Assembly (NCBI GenBank): GCA_033980235.1
Contig: CM067067.1
Span: forward strand, 33,118,451 to 33,182,450
Direction of reading: 5' to 3'
DNA from: Diadema setosum
Lineage: Eukaryota; Echinodermata; Echinoidea; Diadematoida; Diadematidae
Length of the DNA: 64,000 nt
Below are positions 57,201 to 64,000 of this stretch, in pieces. Under the pieces are notes generated by a model that worked only from the letters and a program-made list of their open reading frames with translations, was not told where the DNA came from and searched no databases. Every line of letters begins with the position of its first letter. Position 1 is the stretch's first letter. The position numbers and the translations under genes were made by a program.

Positions 57201-60200
57201 ATATACATGATATCTACCAATGTCATGATCTATCATCTTTACTCTTTACCTACAAAACAAAGAAATTACAAACATTGAGCACTCACATACTCCCATGACA
57301 TGCGTTTTCATCAGAAAAACTTTAAGTACCAGCAAATTTTACAAGACAAAAATATGTGATATTAGAAACTCTGTCAAATTTGTATCAAAGAGCTGAGCAT
57401 TTGTGTTGAAGTGAACCTCTCCCCTCCCCCCCCCCCAAAAAAAAAAGAAAAGAAGAAGAGGAAGAAAAAAAATATATATATACATGTTATTGAAATGATG
57501 CACTAGCCATCACAATATCAGGAAAGATCAGATATTCATAACAGCTACAAAGTCAGGCAGGGATGTGATTGTTTGTTTGTTTTTGTATGTAGTTTTATAA
57601 ACAATGTCAGTAGATAGGACAACCTACTGAACTCTGATCTTGCTCACTTTGCATATGAATGAATGTATAGAAAAATTGTATATGTTTGCCCAGGATTATT
57701 TTGCAGTTGACTACATGCCAGAACCATGTATGTCACATGTGTTCACGAAACATCTTTGTCTTTCTTCAGGATTCAGAAAATATGTCCTGTTCTGCTTTTC
57801 ATTAAATTGGGCATCAGTGATGTAAAATTTTGCAGTCTTTTTGAATCTTGATTTAGGTGAATACCGTCCAGCATATCCTAGCATGCAAAAGACAACAGCT
57901 GATTGCTTGTGCTATGAAAATAGATGTCTCTATTCCAAATAGCACACAGAGTATGAATGAAATCAGCTATTAAAGCCAAAACATAGTTCTGGTACGCCTG
58001 CAAAAGTTGTCAAATTTCGCTCCCAAATGTGAACGTATGAATAAGAAATGCGCGGAATAACGCTGTAATAACAAGATATTCGATGGGTAACGACAAAAAT
58101 GCGAAATATTAACCAAAAAGGTTCAGTCTCAGAACTTACCCAAACGGGGTCAGGCTAAACTTGGACTTGGGGATAACTTGGCCTCGCTTTGACGGCGGGC
58201 TGAGTTGTATTGGTTGTCCCTCTGGGTTGTACAGTGTTGTACCAGGGGAGCGGCCTATATAAACTCGCAGTAATGGTCCGAGTTGTTACAACGCGCGCAT
58301 CAAAAAACCTCTTTGGCGCGCATGCAAAATTAGTGTGCGCCTATCATGCACCTCTAAAAACAATCAAAGACCCTTGATAAACAACAACAAAAACTTATAA
58401 AAGACAGCGCGTCTCAGCAACACAGGTGATGTGCGTATAGGCTTAAGGACTGCGCGCTGTCCATTTGTTTTGTACAGGATTAGCACGCACTTTCCTGTCT
58501 GTTCAGTTAGGCCTCGTTTGGTATTATACAGTAGAATATGGCGATCACGAACTGCGTGTAAATTGTCTGAAATAGGGTCGAATTTTCCCTCAGACCGAGT
58601 TAGTCTGGATCCTTCTGGAATAAAAGTCGGTTTTCCGACTTCTATTATTTTTCTCAAAATACTCCAAAACGACTCATCATCCCGGCAAATCGCGTCAGCC
58701 AGGTAAGTTTCTTTGTAGACTCTTTTGATATATTGCAAGCAAATATGAAATGGTGCCAGACGGGTTCTCAAACCCTTACCAAAACTATGTATTTCACTTT
58801 AAAGATGCAAGCACTTTTGAGAAAATATGTGGATGGCAGCATGTACTTGTGACCTATGTGCATGTGGATCTTTTCTAACCTCAACATGATTGATTTTGTA
58901 AAACAGGCAAAGTGTATGAGAACAAGAAGGAAGACAAGGGGAAGGATAACATCAAGGAGAATGGAAACCGAGAGCCAGAGGAGTGGGAGAAGGAGCTGGA
59001 CCATGCCACAGAGGAGGATCTCGTAGAATTAGCAGGTCAGTGGTGTGACAGGGTTGCACTCGTTCGTTCATTCATTCATTCATTCATTCATTCATCCATC
59101 CATCCATCCATCCATCCATTCACTCATTCATTCGTTCATTCATTCATTCATTCATTCATTCACTCATCTATCCATTCATTCATTCAATCAGTCATCAATC
59201 CATTAATTCATTTATTCATCCATTCATTCATTCATTCATTCATTCATCCATTCATTCATTCATTCATTCATCCATTCATTCATCCAGTCATTCATTCATC
59301 CATTCATTCATTCATTCATCCATCCATCCATCTATCCATTAATTAATTCATTCATCCATTCATTCATTCATTCATTCATCCATTCATTCATTCATTCATT
59401 CATTCATCCATTCATCCATTCATTCATTCATTCATTCATTCATTCATTCATTCATTCATTCATTCATTCATCCATTCATCCATTCATCCATTCATCCATT
59501 CATTCATTCATTCATTCATTCATTCATCAATCCATTCATTCATCAATCCATTCATTCATTCATTCATTCATTCATTCATTCATTCATTCATCCATTCATT
59601 CATTCATTCATTCATTCATTCATTTACTCATCCATTCATTCATTCATCCATCCATCCATATTTTTTGTTCATTTGTTCATATACATACAGAGGAGAATCT
59701 CATAGAATGAGCAGGTCATCGGCGTTACAATGTGTCAACACATCCATTTATTTGTTACTGTATACGCTATGTATTTCACGTGGGTTTTATTTTCGCGAAT
59801 TTCGCAAGTCGGGAGCTATTCGTGAAATTAACAACACGCGGAAATATTACCTTCCAAAATGAATCCCTTACCTTGATGATTCGAACATTTCCGTAGTAGT
59901 ATACCATGTCACGGCTTACTGAACAGACCATACTGGCTAAGCTTGTTTACGTACTACAGTACTCTCCGTGTAATCGGGTATCGCTTAAACGGGTACTCCG
60001 TTTAATTGGGTAGTAATGTCAAAATCAGTTCCAATGCACATTAAAATTACCTGATAATCGGGTTGCTTCTCCGCATAAATGGGTAAATAATTTTCTTCTA
60101 ATCTATAATTTCTACCCATATTTTATCGTAGATATAACACTTTAAGAAATCATGAATGTCAAATTTTCCACGGCTGACAGCATTCTCTGCTTAATTTGCA

Positions 60201-61707
60201 AAGAAGACTGATCATTGTTGTGGAGTGATTAAACATGAAAGCACATTTACCAGTATTGACTTGCCACACGTAAACGAACATTACACATGTAGCTGGCACT
60301 CACAATTGCATAGACAGACAGGAGTTGAACACACTTGCGCTCCAGAGTTGCTCCGCGACAACATTCATAATACGAGAAGTTTGGAACGAAAATCAGCCAT
60401 GCACCAGCTCCATAATTTTGCTTTTTCCCATTAATTTCTCGAAAAGTAACCTGACGTTCTACATGACTAGTGCACGCAAAGAGACGTGTTCATTTCGGAA
60501 AACGCCTGCATGTTAGTGAGGAGTCTATAATCAAACGACAAAGTTTCCTGAATGCCCTATTAATTTGTCCATAAAAAGAGTGTAAATTATTGCTCGTGAT
60601 CGTCACTGAGCAAGTGTAAGGTACAATGTATGTATAATGTGTTGTGCAAGCACGTGTGTTAAGCATACAGAGTAGGTGTTTGGTGCAGTGTACAATGCAT
60701 GTGTATACACAATGTGTGTGTCAATTGTGAATGAGACGTGCTCTTCTGTTAAACGGGTACTCCGCTTAATCGGGTAAGAAACGCTCTGCCCGAGCCTACC
60801 CGATTATGCGGAGAGTACTGTACTAACTACTAACTAGTATACACAGCCTAGTCGCTACGTAGCATTCGCACAGCACAGCGTATTAACAGCGTCTGGGGTG
60901 GTGGGGTTATTCCACGTCTACTTACGAATACTGTAGAGCCAATCCATTATCGCAACCTCTCGTACCACTCGTCAGAAATCTAGCGCGATGGACTTAACCA
61001 CTTCAAAAATGTTGAATTCTAACTTACTAGTTCGCAGAGTTTGGTAATTTTTTTTTTTTTCATGCAGTGTATAACTAGTATCATTCTTATTTGCTAGTAA
61101 GTCGAAAATTCACACTTTCTTTGCCACTTCATATTTTCTCTGGTCCCCCAATCGCGAATTTAACCACTCGCGAAAATGTGTGACAGCGGCAATTCGCGAA
61201 AATTTATGTACGCGAAAATTATAGCGTATACAGTAGTTGATTAATCTTCAATAGTGACCACACTATGACAGCTGCCAATAACGACAGATTCCTTTTCTTT
61301 ATGTTATACTCAGTATATCTAAAATGAGTTTGGTTGTGATTGTACCTGGATAACCTCATTATCTCAAAGGAAATTAAAGTTTTGAAATTGCACACTTACC
61401 AGTTTTTGATACTGTTTGACATCCTGTTAAAGTGGAAGAAATTTTGAGAAGTGTTTAACATGGCATCACAAGAGTGTTTGAATTAGAATATGTTTCTGCT
61501 AGTTCAATACTTTGGTAATGAGAGTAGATCAAGATCAGAAAACATATCGTCTCCTTCAGAAGAAGTAGTGTGGCATTATGCTTCACAATGCTTTGTGTCT
61601 GACCATCACACCAGGTATCCTTGGACTACACGGCATGCTGGATCAGGAGCAGTACGATGCCTCACAACGCAGCGTAGGACTGGGCACGGAGAGGATGAAG
61701 TTTCACG
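50573..61707 (+). CDS. TMOD: Tropomodulin, N-terminal half (4 coding exons; 3' end outside window)
   Basis: Tropomodulin caps the pointed end of actin filaments together with tropomyosin. Exons 50573-50677, 56946-57105, 58907-59035 and 61615-61707 join in phase to give residues 1-162 plus one base. Seen: KYADIDEDEILKTLTEEQLE (tropomyosin-binding site 1), KKAPTGKFDRQKLLDFLEKK, then VPFVRGQKRGKVYENKK (actin-binding site 1 region), and EWEKELDHATEEDLVELAGI, then LGLHGMLDQEQYDAS (tropomyosin-binding site 2). These align with vertebrate TMOD1-4, and the exon boundaries after ELDPD and within KRGK fit. The C-terminal leucine-rich-repeat domain should follow beyond 64000. Leiomodin is less likely because the start and spacing are tropomodulin-like. 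The divergent neighbour is STT3B. Confidence 0.92.
51184..51241. repeat. (GT)n dinucleotide array
   Basis: About 29 uninterrupted GT units in the first large tropomodulin intron. Confidence 0.98.
51454..51546. mobile_element. 93-bp foldback MITE (family F)
   Basis: TTAACCCATTGAGGATGGAC at the left and CTCGTCCTCAATGGGTTAA at the right are inverted repeats. The middle contains GCATTTCCCATAGACACC. Related copies are at 18127-18214 and, one-ended, at 14049-14114. Confidence 0.6.
51547..55976. other. Tropomodulin first large intron, unassigned part
   Basis: Short homopolymer runs (poly-G near 52570, poly-T near 52765 and 54575) and a GGTGATTAGGTG doublet near 54775. A minus-strand 171-codon frame (54094-54609) has no recognisable domain. 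No exon found. Confidence 0.5.
55977..56042. repeat. 66-bp foldback upstream of tropomodulin exon 2
   Basis: The arms 55977-56007 and 56012-56042 pair at 28 of 31 positions around a 4-base loop (CTAA). The outer arm reads AAGTGTGTTGCACTGTGGAC. It lies about 0.9 kb before the exon at 56946. Confidence 0.75.
56197..56373. repeat. 177-bp foldback upstream of tropomodulin exon 2
   Basis: AAGCAAATAATCAAC at 56197 pairs with GTTGATTATTTGCTT at 56359. Inner GACAAACTATCACTTCC pairs with GGAAGTGATAGTTTGTC. CTATCTTTCC pairs with GGAAAGATAG at the centre. There are interior bulges. It starts about 150 bases after the other foldback. Confidence 0.75.
56946..57105 (+). CDS. TMOD: Tropomodulin exon 2 of CDS (residues 36-89)
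   Basis: The exon encodes NSMLPPSERHRPQTKKAPTG, KFDRQKLLDFLEKKAKEE, KDWEENVPFVRGQKRG. Human TMOD1 has NALLPAG...KAPTGPFKREELLDHLEKQAKE...KRGK at this place. Acceptor GCATAG; donor GTATGT after the first base of Gly89. The following intron (57106-58906) contains a possible internal promoter (about 58256-58702). Confidence 0.93.
58256..58702 (+). promoter_or_regulatory. Candidate internal TATA promoter and alternative first exon in tropomodulin
   Basis: TATATAAA at 58256-58263 sits in a GC-rich context (GGGGAGCGGCC just upstream). About 440 bases downstream, CAG is followed by the consensus donor GTAAGTTT at 58703. Transcription from here could splice to the exon at 58907. The segment is richer in CG than the flanking intron. 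No conserved protein is encoded on the plus strand, so it would be a 5' UTR or short novel N-terminus. A minus-strand 135-codon frame also covers it. Confidence 0.28.
58907..59035 (+). CDS. TMOD: Tropomodulin exon 3 of CDS (residues 89-132)
   Basis: The exon encodes GKVYENKKEDKGKDNIKENG, NREPEEWEKELDHATEED, LVELA. A Lys/Asp/Asn-rich linker precedes the second tropomyosin-binding helix. Acceptor AACAG. Donor GTCAGT is weak, and the intron enters a ~600 bp CATT tract 26 bases later. A decayed copy of the last ~28 exon bases plus the donor lies at 59687-59726. Confidence 0.92.
59062..59660. repeat. ~600-bp (CATT/CATC)n microsatellite next to a splice donor
   Basis: An almost unbroken tetranucleotide array of ATTC with ATCC interruptions starts 26 bases after the tropomodulin exon 3 donor. 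It encodes a spurious Ser-Phe-Ile-His repeat frame. Confidence 0.97.
59687..59726 (+). repeat. Copy of the tropomodulin exon 3 end and donor beyond the CATT tract
   Basis: ACAGAGGAGAATCTCATAGA, then ATGAGCAGGTCATCGGCGT matches the end of exon 3 and its donor (59008-59047) at roughly four of five positions. It carries an in-frame TGA and GTCATC instead of GTCAGT, so it cannot act as coding sequence. Confidence 0.65.
59756..61235. mobile_element. Family A MITE split by a nested insertion
   Basis: The left end TACTGTATACGCTATG and right end ATAGCGTATACAGTA are matching TIRs. The outer parts carry the family's TTTTCGCGAATT words. Between them sits a complete second TIR element (59955-60822). The outer element therefore predates the inner one. 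It lies in tropomodulin intron 3. Confidence 0.6.
59955..60822. mobile_element. Nested pogo-like TIR element (CAGTACTCTCC family B)
   Basis: The ends are TA-CAGTACTCTCCG and CGGAGAGTACTG-TA. Repeated words AATCGGGTA, AACGGGTACTCCG and AATTGGGTA follow each terminus. CAGT ends with a TA target are typical of pogo/Tigger-type mariners. At 868 bases with no transposase frame it is non-autonomous. An 82-bp relative is at 22394-22475. Confidence 0.65.
61615..61707 (+). CDS. TMOD: Tropomodulin exon 4 of CDS (residues 132-163)
   Basis: The exon encodes GILGLHGMLDQEQYDASQRS, VGLGTERMKFHG, matching human AAILGMHTLMSNQQYYQAL. Acceptor CACCAG, donor GTAAGC after one base of the next codon. I found no further tropomodulin exon between 61708 and 64000. 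That stretch holds a foldback MITE (61887-62279), two tandem duplications and a second MITE (63044-63235). Confidence 0.92.
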
Positions 61708-61886
61708 GTAAGCTGTAGACAAGTAGAGCCAGGACCCTTCACCAGTTCCCAAGCAAAGTTTGAATGTCTCTGACCCTCTCAGACAAGGGGATCATTTGTA
61801 AATGAGATGCTGTGGCATTTCTTTGTTGTGTTGAATTTATGAAGTTTCAAAACCTTCATGCTGTATTGAAGATCCCTGTTGCAACC

Positions 61887-62279
61887 TTAAAGGGTGTGTA
61901 CAGTTCTGGTCGAGATGAGGATTTAGCTTTTAACGTTTTGCGAGATATTCAGAAACCACTCTATGAGATGTCAAAGAGCATGCAGTTCTCAGGGGTATCA
62001 AAAGTTTATTTGATGAAAATCGGTTTTTGAAATGGCTGAGATATCCAAAAACAAGGTGAAACAAAGAGATCCTAATAAAGTTGTGGCATGTCGCCTTTTA
62101 TTATTAGCACTTTTTTGGATATCTCAGCCATTTTGAAAACCAATTTTCATCAAATAAACATTGAATCCTTCTTAAAATTACATGCTCTTTCACAGTTCAT
62201 AAGAGGCTTTTCATTATCTCACCTAGGAATGTCAAAAACATGAATCCCCACCTCAACCAGTACTGTACAGTCCCTTTAA
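61887..62279. mobile_element. ~390-bp foldback MITE (family G, second copy)
   Basis: The left end is TTAAAGGGTGTGTACAGTTC and the right end AGTACTGTACAGTCCCTTTA. It shares the inner arms GTTTATTTGATGAAAATCGG and TTTTCATCAAATAAAC with 36312-36700. Its right end is part of an exact tandem duplication (62209-62367). Confidence 0.65.
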
Positions 62280-62367
62280 CTTTGTTCTTTCATTATCTCA
62301 CCTAGGAATGTCAAAAACATGAATCCCCACCTCAACCAGTACTGTACAGTCCCTTTAACTTTGTTCT
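62209..62367. repeat. Near-exact 79-bp tandem duplication
   Basis: CATTATCTCACCTAGGAATG through CTTTAACTTTGTTCT occurs at 62212 and again at 62291 with no mismatch that I can see. It duplicates the right end of the family G MITE plus 10 flanking bases. Confidence 0.9.
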
Positions 62368-62681
62368 CCCAGTTTGTCTATGATTTAAACATTGGACACT
62401 GTGTATCAAGGGTAATGAATGTGGCACCAAGTACTCTATAGGCCAGCTATTGTATGAAGGTCTCACTTTTGAACTGAAAATAAAAATCTATTAAATTCTC
62501 TTCATATTTTCATATCACTGTCCCATTGTGACATCACATTGTTGTAGCCTTTTCATCCACCTGTGACAGCACTTGGATTTAGCCAAAATTTCTAGTAGCG
62601 AAATTCGTAACTAAGGAATGGTCACTGATTCAGTGTCAAACTTCACTGATGTGTTCTACTAATTTTGATGCATTTCATGGA

Positions 62682-62775
62682 TTCACATAATATACATATT
62701 TGGGTCAAATTTCCCTTTAAATGCTGTTTCACATAATATACATATTTGGGTCAAATTTCCCTTTAAATGCTGTGT
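62682..62775. repeat. Exact 46-bp tandem duplication
   Basis: TTCACATAATATACATATTT through TTTAAATGCTGT occurs at 62682 and 62728 without differences. Confidence 0.9.
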
Positions 62776-64000
62776 AATTTTCCTGTGAATGATGCACGGA
62801 AGTTGTATGATGGTGTAATAAGGACTTCCAGGTGGATTTCTAATCTTGCATTGACGAAGCAGCTGGATGTGCTCCCGTAATCACCCTCAGGATTTTAGGA
62901 GACCTTTTAATTAAGCCTGATACAGTTTGAAAAACGGAAAAGTGAAGTTGATTACACCACCATCTGCATGCACTGTGATAGGCCCCTTCCAGTGAAGCGA
63001 CATGCTTCTATTGTAGCCTTATGAGGGAGGCGACTCCAGAGGATACTGTAAAAGTGGAAATTTTTGTGCATTTTTCGCAACCAAAAACTAGCACAAAAAT
63101 AGAAGCACGCAAATATTTCTGCTTATTGCATATACCACTATGCAATGTCTTAATGCTGCGGAATTAGAAACCTTCAAAATTCATCTCGGCCAAGCGCAAA
63201 AAATTATTTGTGCAGAAATATCCACTTTTACAGTAGCTTCAAAACAAATGACGAGCACTCGACAGGAATCAAATTTAGCAATACTTTGTAGATAGCAAGA
63301 TGATGGCCTGTCAAAAGTTGAGCAAAAAAAAAAAAAAAACCTAAACAAATCTATTTCATCCCTAGAAATTGATTGATGGCTTGTCCACATAGGGGAGAAA
63401 GAGTTAAGCTTCATATCTGTGGAGTTTTCCAAATGAGGTTAGGCCAGTTGCAGGGGGTAAGAGGGTGACAGGAGAATGACCAAAACTCAACAGCTGTTGA
63501 TTAACCGTGTGAGGCCATTTTATTATTAGCTCGCAAAGCATATTTTATGTGAAACAGACCATTTGTGTTTGTGAGGGCAATTCTAATTGGTCCAGTGCAC
63601 ACAGTCATTGCAGTGCTTAAAACTGGTTCAGTGAACTAGATTTTAGTGTGAGTCAACTCTGTGCAAAGTCACACAGATTCTACATTTGAGCCCACCACAA
63701 TTTTTTTTTTTTCACTCATTTTATTCCTAGTGAAAAATTATATCAATTTCAGGTTAGTTCTCCTTTGTCTGTGTTTATTTCATTTTATTTTGGTCAAATT
63801 TCTTCTAAAAAGATACAGTTTTTAACCTAAGATATTGCCAGCCATCAGATGATGGTAACACTTATTGACTATTAGTGTACATGGTTGTCATTCAGAGATG
63901 TTTCATTGCAGTGGCTGAATGGATAAATTTCAAAAAGTCAACGATTCTGGGATGAATATCTCACTACGTTTATGATCATAAAAAATAGTCGTGAAATCCT
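62776..64000. other. Right end of window inside tropomodulin
   Basis: Besides the MITE at 63044-63235 and poly-A/T runs I see no exon. The next tropomodulin exon (start of the linker to the LRR domain) must lie beyond the window. Confidence 0.5.
63044..63235. mobile_element. MITE, CTGTAAAAGTGGA termini (family C, second copy)
   Basis: The ends TACTGTAAAAGTGGA and TCCACTTTTACAGTA are identical to those at 41826-42034. The copies share AACTAGCACAAAAAT in the left half. It lies in tropomodulin intron 4. Confidence 0.7.

Noticed and set aside
58364..58771. 135-codon minus-strand frame
   Set aside because: Looks complex but has no recognised domain. The plus-strand TATA box and donor explain the composition as well. 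Not called a gene.
58912..59346. 144-codon frame with Ser-Phe-Ile-His repeats
   Set aside because: It reads the real tropomodulin exon 3 in its true frame, then crosses the donor into the CATT tract. Only the part to 59035 is coding.

Overview
This window is nuclear DNA from an intron-rich animal. Codon-level matches to two conserved animal genes, GT-AG introns of about 0.5-6 kb, roughly 38-40% GC, and many non-autonomous DNA transposons, tRNA-derived SINEs and microsatellites point to a marine invertebrate. An echinoderm- or amphioxus-like deuterostome is my best guess, but the species cannot be fixed from the sequence alone.

Positions 1-28.6 kb, minus strand: a complete STT3B gene, the catalytic subunit of the oligosaccharyltransferase that puts N-glycans on proteins in the endoplasmic reticulum. 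I joined 18 coding exons by hand. Every junction is GT-AG, every phase matches, and the product is 832 residues with all catalytic motifs. The ATG is at 28559 and the TAG at 2208-2210. Its introns hold most of the recognisable mobile elements: two SINEs, about ten MITEs, a 1.1 kb TIR element, a 1 kb element with a (GGAC)n tract, and a reverse-transcriptase relic.

Positions 28.6-50.5 kb: a gene-poor interval between the two divergently transcribed genes. It holds trinucleotide arrays, an 8-copy minisatellite, a foldback-like composite element, MITEs, and a 1.1 kb element built around a 158/159-bp array of nuclear-receptor-type DR1 repeats. A GC-richer stretch ending in a strong splice donor at 37991/37992 is a candidate noncoding first exon for the downstream gene.

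Positions 50.5-64 kb, plus strand: the 5' half of a tropomodulin gene, which caps actin filament pointed ends. Four coding exons give residues 1-162. The LRR half lies beyond the window. An intron contains a TATA box plus strong donor that could be an internal promoter. A ~600 bp (CATT)n tract starts 26 bases after one splice donor.

The most unusual pattern is that exon-end-plus-splice-donor segments have been copied into the adjacent intron in both genes: STT3B exon 14 (three decayed copies) and tropomodulin exon 3 (one copy, on the far side of the microsatellite). Also notable are a perfect 39-bp palindrome with a 1-base loop in STT3B intron 1 and two foldbacks just upstream of tropomodulin exon 2.
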